NCBI RefSeq assembly: GCF_000002995.4
Contig: NW_025062478.1
Location: 6,610,001 to 6,674,000 of the forward strand
From: Brugia malayi
Taxonomy: Eukaryota > Nematoda > Chromadorea > Rhabditida > Onchocercidae
Direction: 5' to 3'
DNA: 64,000 nt
Shown: positions 51,201-63,799 of the stretch, piece by piece
Layout of the letters: every line of letters starts with the position of its first letter
Numbering within the stretch: position 1 is the stretch's first letter
The notes under the pieces: generated by a model
The model's database searches: none
Told to the model about the DNA's origin: nothing
What the model saw: the letters and a program-made list of their open reading frames with translations, nothing else
Made by a program: the position numbers and the translations under genes

Positions 51201-54200
51201 GCAAGAACAGAATTTTCAATCTTTCAGTTTTTCTTTTTGTAAAAATGAAGTTTTGGTCATTTATTTTGGAATATTTTTCATTTCATTGTAGTTATTACTA
51301 TTAATGACAGAAATGAAAGTGGGGAATTGTTCAGGCTTGATCGTTTGCAAGACGAAATATTGGAGCAAGAAAAAGAACTAGAAGTAATGCGAGAAAACGA
51401 AGCACTGGGAAATACTGTTGAGAATTTAAGAAATGAAAGGAACAGCATTACAAACAAGGTGAATTACCGATTTGTTTTTTTTTTTTTTTTTTCTATTTAT
51501 TACAGTTCGATTTCTCGTAAGTTGCTGTTTTTACACTATCATTATTTGCAGTTTATTTTTGTTATAATTTAACTTTCAAGATATGCTAGATTCAAAAGCT
51601 CTTTTTGAGATAGAATTGCTCAAGAAAGAATATTGTGTGAGAGAAAATGTTGAAGAAATTGAGAATAAAATCAAGCAAAGAAGTGGTGAATTAGCGAAAT
51701 TCGAGAAAGAACTCTGCGCACTAAAGAACAAGCATCAAATTGCATTACTGGAAATATTTAGCACCGATGAACCTGAATTCCCTCTTAGGTCAGTTCATAC
51801 AAAACCAGTAGCTCTTTAAATGGTCTGATTACAAAATTTGGTGAAGTTTGTATGTTGCGAACTAGAGTAGATTTTGCTTTACATTTGTCATTGCCATTAT
51901 TTGTTATCATTGAACATTTTATGTCTATTGCGTTAACTTTGGATGTTCTGTTGATATTAGGTATTACCCAATTTTATAATAAAAATGATTTATTTCGTAC
52001 ATATCTGAGAGTTCATGCAGCCTTCCAAATTTTAGTGAGCGACTCATCATTTATGCTCGAAACACACAAAATAATTTGTCAACAGCTGAAGATGAATTCA
52101 AAATTCGTGAAAAGGAGGTATCGCGAGCTCAGTTTGCTTTGTCACAAGTTGGTCGAGAACTGGATCAATTGTCTGACCGAATTGCATCCTGCAGGCGAAA
52201 GATAACAAAGGTTGTTTTCTTGAACAAATGTGGCATACTTGTTCATAATAATGACTTCAATTTTTCTGCAGTTTCAGATGCCTTCATTTCTTAAGAAAAC
52301 TAAAACAAAAGAAAAAAAAATATGGATTCTTTCTTTGATTTTGTTACCTTTTATGGATTTAAATAAATATATCAATGAATAATTCTCTTCCACTTATGTT
52401 ATTTGTAAAATTTGCAGGTAGTTACTCATGAAGATGAAGTAGAACCGCGTTTGAATGAAATCAGAACACTTCTTAGGAAATCGCAACAGGATTCAGGGCG
52501 TATCAATGGTTGTGTGTTCTTATATGAACAATGGGAGGAAATAGTCAATATGAAGAAATGTTGCCCGCTCTGTGAACAATCGTACAGCGGTATAGAGAAT
52601 TCTAATGTTCTTAAAGAAAAGGTCTGTGCAGAATGGCATATAAATTTTATTAGGCTCAAAAATCTAATAAGAGACTAAGATCATGGAAAGAATGTGTAAA
52701 TTTTTATAGATATAGTGTGGGACTATTGTTATTCTTATTCTCGTAATTTTCATAAAGTATTTAATATTGTAATAAATTTGAATCAATTTTCAGATAAGGC
52801 AAAGGAAGGAAGGTTTTAATCAAGATGCTGAAAAACTGATCCGTAAAGTAAAGGATTATGAAGCAATGCAAAATGAACTTTTAGAAATTGTACCTTATGT
52901 TGGGATGTTGAAACAATCAAATAGTGAGAAAGAAGGATTGCAAGAAAACTTTAAAAAGGCAGAAGTATACTCTTTATATATATATTTTCATTTTATAGAT
53001 TCTTTTTAAATGGTATCTTAGTTTTTACGTTGTAATTTAACTGCACCGGAATATATTAAAATACAGGAGAAACTGCGTGATGTGGAAGTAGAATTTGCGA
53101 AGTCGAAATCTGAAAGAGACATCATTTTGCAAAAGCTAAATGTGATTCTCAGTGTTCAGGTATGCTCTATGTCTGTTTTCTTCTAGCTTGATGTAGCGAT
53201 TATAATCAATTATTTAATTGAAAATGAGCTCTGTACTTTTGTAAGGAAAGTTCATTATTTTTTACTTTGGTGGAAAATAGTATCTAGGAGAAATTGAATG
53301 ATTTCGAAATAAGATTTGCGAAGTCAAGAAATGGATATAATTTTGTTATGAGAAACAGATAATTTATTACATATAAATTTTCCAAAGTATTTTTTTCGGT
53401 TAGTTAAAATTTTTTCAGATTGATATATCTCTGATGGATAACATTTGGAAGTCATTATCAGATGCGAAACACGATATAAAATTGCTGAAAACAGAAATAG
53501 ACGCTTCGGAATGTACGAAACAGTCACTTGACGATATGAGAATCGAAATAAGAGAGAACGAGGTGATTAAGTATCATCTTACAATGCTGTCATATTATTT
53601 GCACAGTTTTAATTGAAACCATTTTTGCATAACTTTCTTTGTAATATTTTCAATTTGATTTCTAGAAACGGTTCACAGAATTGATTAATAGGATTGATAT
53701 GATCCAGGCAGCAGCTTCTGAAAGAAGCAAACTTGTTGAAAAGGCAAGTTTTTAACCATATGTAATGTTTTTTTACCTTATTAAATTAAATTTTAGTTAC
53801 AGTATTCCGAATAAAACGACAGCGATGATAGTTTTAATTATGCTTCTCTCATTTTAAATTAATTAATTTTAAAATCATTATTAACTCCTTTGGAAGTGGG
53901 AGTTTCTGAATATTTCTTTTTAGTGAATCCATTTCAGTTAAATGCATCAAAAGAGCTTCGAACCGCCCTGTGTGAAAAAATAGTGCAGTTTGATTCTATA
54001 AAAAAGTCACTGGAAATAAAAGAGAAGGAACTGGAAAAAAATAAGCAAAATTTGCAGAAACTGAAGGAACAAAAACCGGTTGTTGAAGCGGAATTACAAG
54101 TAGCTATTAAGACCTTTGTTTTTTTATGTAGAACTAATAGCGATTGTACGAATCAAGTGATTCTCATTTCACTATTCTGTCATTATAGATGAAGAAAGAG

Positions 54201-56608
54201 CAGCGATTTATTATACAAAATGAAACGAAAAATAAGGAAGCAGAACTGTTATGTTTGTTACGAGATGCAGAAGATGCTGCCAAAGAATTAGGTAATTATT
54301 GGGCATAGTTGCGGAGTTCAGATGTTTTGTTACTTTTTGCTTACCTATTAGCTTCATAACATTGTCTACAGTTTCTGAATTTTTAGAGATGATAGATAAG
54401 AAACTGCAAGATGCTGTTGATAGTACTGATGATTTGAAGGATCGAGAAAAGGATTTGTTAAAAATAGATACCGAAATTGGTGCAAGCAATGCCAAAATGC
54501 GTCATTTGACGGGACAAATTGATTGCTTGAATTCAAAAGTATGCATTTTGTATTAAAGTTGTGGTACTAATTTGAGATTAATATTCAGTTTAAATCATCA
54601 GGTAAAAATGTTCGCAGCTTTTTTTACAAGGCATAAAATCTTTTAAAACTAGAGTAATGATTTTCTAGCAAGAGCGTAAACATCGATTGGATGACCAACT
54701 TCGGAAGTTGGAATTGCAAGAACGAATCAAAAGTTTAGATAAGAGCTTAGAAGAAACAGAATGGTATGGTAAAGCAATCCCAGAATTGAGGGAAGAATTG
54801 AGCTCACTCTCGAATCAAGTCAATGATTTACAGTTGATGATCGAGAATAAAAGAGGTGCTAAATTAGTAATTAGTAGTTTTTTTTTTTTTTGAATTGTCT
54901 GCGACCTTTAAGACGAAATTAGATCTGCGGCTGATACCAATTAATCTTTATCCAGTTTTTTTTTTTTCTGTCTTTGAATTATCTTTAATTAGTAATTTTG
55001 TATTTCCGGTGAACTGAATGAACAGAGGAAACGGCTAGCGACTATGGAAAAGTTTTTGGCATCATCTGAGTATGCAGAGTTCAAAGCAGAATTTAAAAAA
55101 GAAGTCGTGAAGAAATGTGTCATCAAAAGAGTTATAGAGGTTCTTCATTTTCTTGTTTCAGAACTTATTTCAATTTAATAAGCTTACACTATGCATAATT
55201 TATCCAACTCATCTATTTGACTTATTGATAGGATTTGGCAAATTATATACGAGCAGTGGATGAGTCTGTTGTGAAATTTCATGCTCAAAAAATGGAAGAA
55301 ATCAACGAGGTGTTGAGTTCTTTATGGGAACAAGTATATCACGGCAATGATATTGAAACTATACAGATCAAGTAAAAATTTAGGCTTTTGCTTCAGTCTA
55401 TTGACCTCATATAATTGTACTTAGTCCAAAATTCATATAGATGATGTTTAAAGTATTTTAGTTTGGATTGCTGTTTTGCGGATATTTTATGTAAAATACG
55501 AGGTCAGCTGTCTTACAGAATTGCCTTCTTCCATTTTTTGTTTTATTTGTTTATTTATTTAAAGATCTGAAAGCGCTGGCGAAAATGAAAAAAAGAAATC
55601 ATATAATTATCGCGTGGTAATGTATGTTGGTGGCACTGAAATAGATATGCCGGGAAGATGTAGTGCCGGGCAGAAGGTGTGATTTTTTGCTTATTATCTT
55701 CTGGCATTTGTTTGTTTGAAGTGTAATTCAAATTAATGAAGGAAGTAGTTTGTATAAATTGCCATTTGAACGAAAAAGCACCTGTTATAAAAAAATAGAA
55801 GCTAAGTGAAGTGATCGAAAATATAGACCAAAATAATGGATAACTGCAGTATCTATTCAGATGCTTGCGTCGATATTGATACGAATTGCACTATCAGATG
55901 TCTTCTGCGACAAATGTTCGATAATTGCGCTTGATGAACCAACTGCAAATCTGGATGTGTTGAAAGTAAGTTATCTGACTTCTCCATCTAAAGGCTAAAA
56001 AGCGAATTGATGCAGTCATATCAGCTTTTTAACCATATCCATTTTGTACGATATTTGCACATCTATTATTTATGCTTACGAAATGGATGAATTATTATTT
56101 TCTAGGTCTGTCATCTTTCAAGATTTTTTTTTTCGGGTAGAAAATTTGGGCGATATGTTGGCAGACATTATTTCGGCTCGATGTGCAAACAATGCTAAAA
56201 TGTTCCAACTTATTATCATAACGCATGATAACCGTTTCGTGGAACATCTTCGACAGTTATGTCGACCGGAATGGGTTTACTCAGTGTCAAAGGATGATGC
56301 AGGTTAGTTTCTGAAACATAATATCATTAGTAAGTTTTTAATAAATAGAGCAGGAACGAAGCTTTCATAGAAATAGATTTACAAAGAGGATTATTCTGGT
56401 GTTTTATTTTGTTCCTGCTTAAAGGATGTTCTGAAACTTTTGAAATTATTTCATTTTTCATGCTTTTCTTGGAATACTGAAATATATATATTGCTGTTTG
56501 TATAATTAATAGAGAAGAAAGTTTGATTTGTGTTCTTTTTAATTTACAGGTTTATCACGGGTGAAGCGCCATCGGAATTTAGAGGATGCAACTATGCGTG
56601 AAGGATAA
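48263..56608 (+). CDS. rad-50: RAD50 DNA double-strand break repair ATPase
   Basis: SMC-like ATPase of the MRE11-RAD50-NBS1 complex that tethers and processes DNA ends. Exons: 48263-48472, 48768-48875, 48956-49057, 49165-49238, 49429-49534, 49620-49688, 49829-49979, 50043-50146, 50410-50559, 50657-50726, 50799-50872, 50962-51134, 51311-51458, 51610-51788, 52036-52210, 52418-52621, 52794-52964, 53067-53159, 53419-53562, 53666-53743, 53938-54099, 54189-54291, 54387-54538, 54669-54866, 55026-55139, 55232-55371, 55565-55676, 55861-55969, 56141-56302, 56550-56608: 1297 residues, the normal length. Motifs: Walker A GPNGAGKT (36-43); Q-loop FCHQEE (Gln160); long coiled coils; zinc hook CPLC (about 680-683); signature CSAGQK (1183-1188); Walker B IIALDEP (Asp1213, Glu1214); His switch IITHD (His1253). 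The start at 51610 is the weakest boundary (acceptor TTTTTGAG). One intron uses a GC donor. The ATG at 48263 matches the family N-terminus. Confidence 0.97.
53744..53937 (+). other. rad-50: GC-AG intron in rad-50
   Basis: The exon 53666-53743 ends AAG and is followed by GCAAGTTT, otherwise a perfect donor match; the acceptor is ATTTCAG. The only nearby GT donor (four bases later) shifts the frame and gives a stop soon after the junction. GC-AG introns are a known minor class handled by the major spliceosome. Confidence 0.8.
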
Positions 56609-57056
56609 GGCAACGTCTTGTTTCAGGTCAGATATGTGTATGAAATATTATCGCTGTTTCTTTGTATGAATTTATTCCCTCTTTTCATTTGAATACTCAT
56701 CATCAGTGAGAAAGACATCTTTAATCCTTTTATTCAACACGATTGTTTCTTTTTCCTTCCTTGAAGTGTTGTTTTTAAATGCTGATTTTTTATTGTTATT
56801 ATGTCCTGTATTTTTCGAGTTTCTTATCCAGTCGGAATTTCGTTCCTATGTATTAGCTTTGAATAAATTTCCAAGATGTCCAGAATTTTGCTTGAACTTA
56901 TGAACTTATAAAATTTGTTGTCCGCTATATTTATTTTATCAAAAACTTCGTCCTTTGAGTATCATATTATGAGGTTGAAAGAGACAAATTCGTGGGTGAT
57001 AATTATTTTAGCAAAAATGATACGAAAAGGTTGGTGTTTTGTAATTATTTTACCAG
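56609..57056 (+). other. rad-50 / drsh-1 intercistronic region with trans-splice-like acceptors
   Basis: This contains the rad-50 3' UTR and poly(A) signal, then two acceptor-like sites on the coding strand: ATTTTAG ending at 57010 and ATTTTACCAG ending at 57056. The second leaves a 52-nt leader before the Drosha ATG (57109). The arrangement resembles that within nematode operons, where the downstream cistron is trans-spliced. Confidence 0.5.
56862..56867 (+). terminator. rad-50: Candidate polyadenylation signal of rad-50
   Basis: AATAAA about 254 nt after the RAD50 stop and about 190 nt before the acceptor that precedes the Drosha start. Confidence 0.5.
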
Positions 57057-57108
57057 AGGTTCAGATTTGCAATATCTGGTTTATGGTTTAGTGCATCAAA
57101 AAAGGAAG

Positions 57109-60100
57109 ATGTTCTCAAATCCTGGTTTAAATTTGCCTCGGATCAATTTACCTCAGCAAGCAATTCGACCTGTTTTGGCTCCAGATGTATCGAGATTTGG
57201 TTGCAGCAGCTCATCTGGTAGTATTTGTGTGGAATTCTAGCTAAAAATTTGCAGACATCTCAATGCAGTAATAATATTTAGAAATGTATGGTCCGCGGTA
57301 GATTAATGCAAAATAAAATTGATGGAATTTGATATTTCAAATGCTAAGAGTAGCTTCCTTCTCTAGATGTGTTTAAGTTTCGGAGGAAGATTGCAACCGT
57401 TTTCTTGCGGAGTACGCTTCAGTGACTGCCAGAATAATTTAACTGCATAATTTTTGAGAACTGTTATTTTGCCTCAATAGATCCCATCTTTTTCTACCAC
57501 TAGCACTTTGAATTTTCTGCACATAGCAGTAACTATTGTTATCTAGTAAGAGGCAATTTAGTTTGATATGTTAAATCTTATTTCACATTTTAGTACTTGT
57601 ATATGATCAAAATGTTAAATCATTTCATATGTAATGGCTGTTGAGGATTGAACAAATGAGGACTAGAAAAATGAGGTGTCTTTTAAATCAAGTTATTTGA
57701 TTCGTTTACTGACTATTTTAATATAACCGTATTCAAGCAAAACTTTTGGAATTTATTGAAATATATAGGTTTCTTTCGAAATTTTTAGAAAAAAATTATT
57801 TAGGCACTGTTAATATGCTATCAACGACGGGCGGAAAAGCAGCACGAAATGTTCCTCCATTAATTGTTTCACACAACACATCTAATCTCTCAGCAATGAG
57901 GCCACTGCTTCCCGTATCTAATTCATCAGAACAGGTTGTTTTCTGGAATTTATTTTGGACATCTTGCAAAATTTATTTTTGATTTCATATAATTCCAAAG
58001 AAATATTTTTAGATATCCGATGTTCAGTGTCGACCATATCGAAATGTTGTTGGTTGTCCAAAACCTTTGTTTTCTGATATAGGTAAGCAGTGAACTTAGA
58101 CTGAGCAGTTTGAAGTTCTTTCTGTATCTGTTTTGGATTAGGAATTGGAATATGAAGTCGGATATGTAAATATAACGTTGCTTAGAAAGGTACCAATGGT
58201 CATCAGCATCAACAGTCGAAAGGTCGCAATTTGTAAGAACACCGGGAAGTAGGAATAGCCGATCATTGCCGAGTCTGAGAGACGTTTCTCGTGTTGCAGT
58301 AAAGCAGGTATTTTTATATCTGTAATGTCCCTAAAATTTTTATGTATTTTATTCATTTCTTTACTCATGAGCTGACAAATAGTTGAAACTGCTCAACAGT
58401 TTGTTAGTCCTAATTAACTAATTTTTTAGAACTTACATATAAGAGAAGCTGGAGTATCCGATGATACGGTTTGTACGTTAACGTCAGACTGTGGGATATC
58501 CGCTGCTGAACCAATAGATATCAGCGATGAAGATTTCAAGTAAATGGTCATATTATTCGTTCCATGAATGTTCCCATCTTATGATTTGTTTTTAAAAAAG
58601 AATTAAAAAAGAATTTTTCAGTTATGTTGGTAATGAGGAAGAGCACGCAGAACACAAGAGCAATAAATGGAACACGACGAAAACACGATATAGGAAACGA
58701 AGACATGAACAATCTAGTAGTGGCGAAAGCGAATCAGAGCAGGGTAATTTTTATGTTCTTGTTAGTTTTTTGACTAAAGGTTTGAGAAGATGGTAGAGAA
58801 TTTGGTCCATTCTACTACAGTAAATAAATTGATGTGTAAGATTAGGAATTTCAACAAGCAGAATAAATGGGAACAGAAATATTTCGCATAATTATTTAAA
58901 AGTTGATATATTATAACTAAATGTAAGAATTAATGCTGTAATCAAATTTATTTTAAATAATTAGAAATATATATCTTTAAATTTGTCTAGGTAAAGACAT
59001 CCCTCGTTGGCAGAAGTTGACAAAGGAAGATTTTGTTGACACAATATTAAGCGATACGGATGACGAAATTGACCAGGTTGAACAGACTGTGGCAATGAGT
59101 GGCTTCCATTCGCGGAGTATTCCTGAAGAAAAATTTTATTGCATTGTATGTCAGCTGCTTCATATACTATCTAAATTAATTCTACTAAAACAATTCTTTG
59201 GTACTATCTAAATTAAATTTAAAAAATTTTCCTTACTTTTATTTATAAGTATTTTGAATAAATTTCTTCCATGTTTACAGAACGATGTCGGTGATTGCTG
59301 TGCTACCGAAGAATTGAAAAAGTTACATAAAAGATTCAGAATAGAGATTATAGAAAAAATCGCGAAGGAAAAAGAAAGTCAACCGAAATCCGATCCTCCG
59401 AATATTCTTGCATTTCATGACAACTGCAAATGTAAGGTGCTTTTGTTTTTTTTGTGAATTAAAATGATAGAAAAGAAGAGGTTTTCAACTATTATGGTTC
59501 CAGTGGATTTCATTGTTAGATTTTTCCAAAGAAACTTCTGTACTTCTAGGTGGTCATCACTCGGATACTGAAACTGAATCAGAAAGTTGTGATTCCGATG
59601 ATTGTGTTGATGACAGTGATGAGAGAAGTGGCAACGTATCTGTTGACGAACAGCAAACTGATAGTAAAGATAAAATTACTCGTGTAAAAATGAGTGAATC
59701 CAAAAAGCATAGCACCGTTGCGAAACAAGAGGTTAATTTGAAAATTTTAAATCTATTTACAGCTTTTATATCTTAGACATTGTAAATATTCATTGTAGGT
59801 CATTAGAAAACGTAACCATCCAGCCATTCTTCACAGTGATGTTTGCTTCAATGAAATTGGTCAAATGAATGATGGACCAGAATGTCGCTGTTCATGGGCA
59901 GCTAAAAAATCCGGCTTACGTCATAATAAATATGCTGGAGAGACTGTTATAGAAAAATGTGATCTAAGCTCAAGGTTAATGTGAAGATCAGTGATATTTT
60001 GCATATGAAAGGAATTTGCTACTAGTAAGTAGGGATGATATAGTGCCATATATAAAGTATAGTGCCATATAGATGTTTGATATTCCGAAATACACCGTGG

Positions 60101-63100
60101 TCATAGCAAATTAAAATTATTTTTTAGCAATTCGCATCGTTTATGGCACTATATACTTTATACTGAACCTAATCCAAATACTGTTGTTCGCCGTTCAACA
60201 AAAATTAACCACCGTGGTAGGACTTATGAACTGGAAGGCTTTTCTGTTTTTTTTCACAAGTCCCTTCCATCGAATTTTCCCCAAACACCATTGTCAAAAT
60301 GGACAAGTGAATATAACATTAAATTTATGGAGGAAAATATTCCAACGGTTATTTTTCATTCATATATTTTACATTTTTTTATATCTTTATTTTTTTTTTT
60401 CATCTGCAAGTATTTTCATTTTTCCAATAATCTAGTGAAGAAAGTTTGAATCTGTTAATTTTTTTTTTCGAAATTAACTTCCAAGATACTAGAAGGATTT
60501 GAACTTTTCTCAGCGAATTTTCCTAATTTAGTAGTTTTGCAGAATTTTACAATAGAAGACTTAGAATTATTCCATCATTATTTATTTACCGATATTATGG
60601 AAATGTACGATTTAAAAAAATACCCTTTGGATAACACTGATGGTTGTCCTTATTACCATTGTATGCCAAGATTTGTTTACAACCTTTCAGGTGATTGTCT
60701 TCTTCCATTTTTGCATTTTTTCAATTTTTTTGTACCTTTTGCATAACAGTTTTGATATAGCAAATATTTTCAGATGGCGGGAAGGAGATATTACCAATGT
60801 CTGTTGTAATGACTTATCTGATTGAGAGCTATCATTGTCTTATGACAGAGTCCGAGGCGCAGATTCTTAAACATGATGCTGATGCTTTTCGCGATTTTGC
60901 TGAAAATGTCCGTGGCTCCCTGGTTATGAATGCAAGTAAGGTCAGTTAATTATCCTTAGATTTACTGAATTTAAATCCTAATTTCATAGCATTTTGTCTT
61001 AATCGTGAATAAACATATTTTGGGCGGCGAATCGATTTTATTTCGTAGAAAAGCACAAAATTTCATTGTTTTTTTCTTTTTTTGAGATTGTTTTATGCTC
61101 AGTTTCCCTTCTTTCAGAGGCCATCGACAATTCGGGTAGATCTCATTGATAGGCCAGATTTTTTGCCTAACAATTCGGATACTCTCTTTCCGTTGATTAC
61201 TCACTTTGGTATGAGGCCTTCTTCCCATACTTATAATTCAAATGCAGAGTGAGTGGTTTCCCGATGGTCGATATTGTCTAGTTAAACTCGAATTTTTTAT
61301 CTAATTCTTGCGTGTACAGTTTTGCATGATTTTTGCTACTGCAGGTATCAAAAAATGTCCAAGGAATACTTGCGAATGCGCAAAATTCTTGCAATGAAGC
61401 CACGTGTAAGTGCGGAGGAAAGAGGAAAACTTGCACAGAAAGCTTCACAATTAAAAGCATTGCGTAATGATAGGTAGCTTAGAGAAAGTTCTGCCTTTTC
61501 TTTTCTTCCAGCTTCACTTATGGTTACACAAACTGCAATAATTTAATTAAATGAAAACTCACATCAAGAACAGTTTTTTGTTATTTTCTTATTTTTATAA
61601 TGTACGCTTGATCATACACTCCAAAAGTTTACGATTCATACACCTTAAAAACTCAGTTAATCTTCTTTATTTTCTTTACTTTTTTTAGTCAGCTAAAGCG
61701 TGATTTTGTTATGTCAGTGTCATCTCGCAGCTTCTATAGTACAGGACTATTTCCCGATATTGTGCAGGTATTTTTTGTGTTTAAGCGTTTAAGTTAAATT
61801 TGTTAAAATATTCGAGTCATAATGTTTTCAGCATGGTTTGCTCCTAATTCTTGCATGTGCACATGTGCGTTTTCAATGGTCTTTACAAGTATATGAGCAA
61901 GAACGCATTCACTATGTTTTCAAGGTTTTTCATTCTTGCCTGAATAGCAGAAATGATTCGAGTCATACTGTTTTTTTTTTTCGTATAGTAGTCTTTTTAA
62001 TACTAGAAAAAAAAGTCTCTTCATTTGTACAGTTGCAGAACCGTTCGCTTTTGGAACTGGCATTGACCCATCCATCATATCGTACTAATTATGGTACTAA
62101 TAGCGATCATGCTCGTAATACTCTTAACAATTGTGGTGTACGTTCTTCCAAGCAAAGAGTGCATGATCGTTTAGTGCAACAGCAGTTAAGTGCTAAGAAG
62201 CGAGGTATTTGCTTCCTTATAATTTCGTTCTTTTTCTTGAAATTTCGTTCTTTTTCTATTTTCTATTATATCAACAAACTATAATTCGAATTATGATGCA
62301 TCTGTGTTGTCGGTTTAATTTTAGGTTTTCATACCCTAATGGAAATCATGTCGAAATTGGGTTCAAAAAAAGCGGAACAATCGCCATTAAATCATAATGA
62401 ACGACTCGAATTTTTGGGCGATGCTGTTATTGAATTTATTACTACTATTCATTTGTTTTATATGTTCAGCGAACTTGATGAAGGCGGTTTGGCCACTTAC
62501 CGTTCAACAATGGTTCAAAATAAAAACCTTGCTTTGCTTGCTAAGGTTTTCGAATTTTTGGATTTAAAAGCATGATTTTGCTGCTGGATGCAGATTCGGT
62601 GCAGTGTGCAATATGCTTTGAATCTTATAGGGCACTTTTTAGAAGATAGGCCTGGACGAGTTTATGTTGTACGCGCATGGACCTGATTTATGCCATGAAT
62701 CTGATCTTAGACATGCGATGGCAAATGCTTTTGAAGCAATGATGGCTGCAATTTATCTTGACGCTGGAATCGATGAGTGTGATAGGTTTGTCATAAATCA
62801 TATATAGATAGCTCTTTAATCAGTGTTTTGTTCTCTTCTCTTAAATTAATCTTTTTAAGAATTTTTGGTCACGCCATGTTTGCTGATTCGAAGGAATTAC
62901 TTTCTACATGGTTTGATTTAGAAGATCATCCTTTAAAGGTAAATCAGATTCATTCTTTACTTTTAAAGAATTTTTTTGGAAATAATTTTTTCTTTTTTTT
63001 TTGTTTTTGTTTTACAAGAAAAAATAATTTTTATTTGTTTTTGAAATCATTGCTGCTTTAGGTTTTTTTTTAAGGACATAAGGACTCTTTTGAGTTGAAA

Positions 63101-63799
63101 AAAAATCCAATCTCTTTTAGGAAAATGAAACAAAAGCATTGATTTTAAAATTATTTCTTTGAATCGTTCCTAAAAACTACTTAAAAAAATGCTTCAAGAT
63201 CAGATTTAAGCTATGGTAGAGAAAGCTTTCCTTCATTTTCTTGGAGGTTTCCATCATTTTTCCTGTGTTGTTTGCTCTTCAATTTTAATTTTCAGCGAGA
63301 TAATCCAAATGGTGACCGTCATTTGATAAATGGTGTACCGGCGCTTCAGCTGCTCACGGAATTAGAGAAAAACATCGGAATTACATTCAAACATATAAGA
63401 GTGCTTGCTAAAGCTTTCACTAGAAGAAATATTGGCTTCAATAATCTTACTTTGTGCTTTTTTTTTTTTTTTTTCACGTTATTTTCTTGATTTCCATTTT
63501 TCTTTTTTGATTTTTTCCTTAAAATTAAGATTAAGAGGCAATTTCTTAATTTCGCTCTGTTTAATATTTTTAAGAAAAGACAAAATTGATGTTCTTAAAA
63601 ATTTCATGCAAAAAAATGATCAGTTGTGAGTAAATTTGTTATAAATTTCATAAAACTTTATAGAGGCCACAATCAACGTTTGGAATTTCTTGGGGATACG
63701 GTTCTGCAGTTGATAACAACGGATTATCTTTATAAGCACTTTCCATACCATCATGAAGGTCATTTATCAATATTGCGCACTTGCTTAGTTAGCAACAGA
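57109..63799 (+). CDS. drsh-1: Drosha, nuclear RNase III of the Microprocessor (3' end beyond window)
   Basis: Cleaves primary microRNA transcripts to pre-miRNA hairpins together with Pasha/DGCR8. Exons: 57109-57217, 57804-57934, 58013-58082, 58186-58307, 58430-58539, 58622-58743, 58991-59145, 59281-59431, 59550-59731, 59799-59974, 60128-60347, 60543-60690, 60774-60940, 61118-61248, 61345-61473, 61689-61767, 61832-61924, 62033-62204, 62325-62545, 62643-62785, 62860-62938, 63296-63453, 63664-63799: 1068 residues so far, all in phase. The N-terminus (to about 230) is Arg/Ser-rich and short, as in nematode Drosha. The central domain follows (GQMNDGPECRCS; Cys and His pairs resembling the Zn sites; CPYYHCMPRF). 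RNase IIIa runs from about 766 (NERLEFLGDA; Glu851, Asp855). RNase IIIb starts near 1023 (NQRLEFLGDT; Glu1030, Asp1034) and is cut by the window; the dsRNA-binding domain lies outside. It is distinguished from Dicer by the central domain and the lack of helicase or PAZ. Confidence 0.97.
60039..60071 (+). repeat. drsh-1: 14-bp direct repeat in a drsh-1 intron, complementary to the next exon
   Basis: TATAGTGCCATATA occurs at 60039-60052 and 60058-60071. The second copy is also one arm of an inverted repeat with exon 60128-60347 (partner 60142-60162), 19 base pairs with a 2-nt bulge. Confidence 0.85.
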
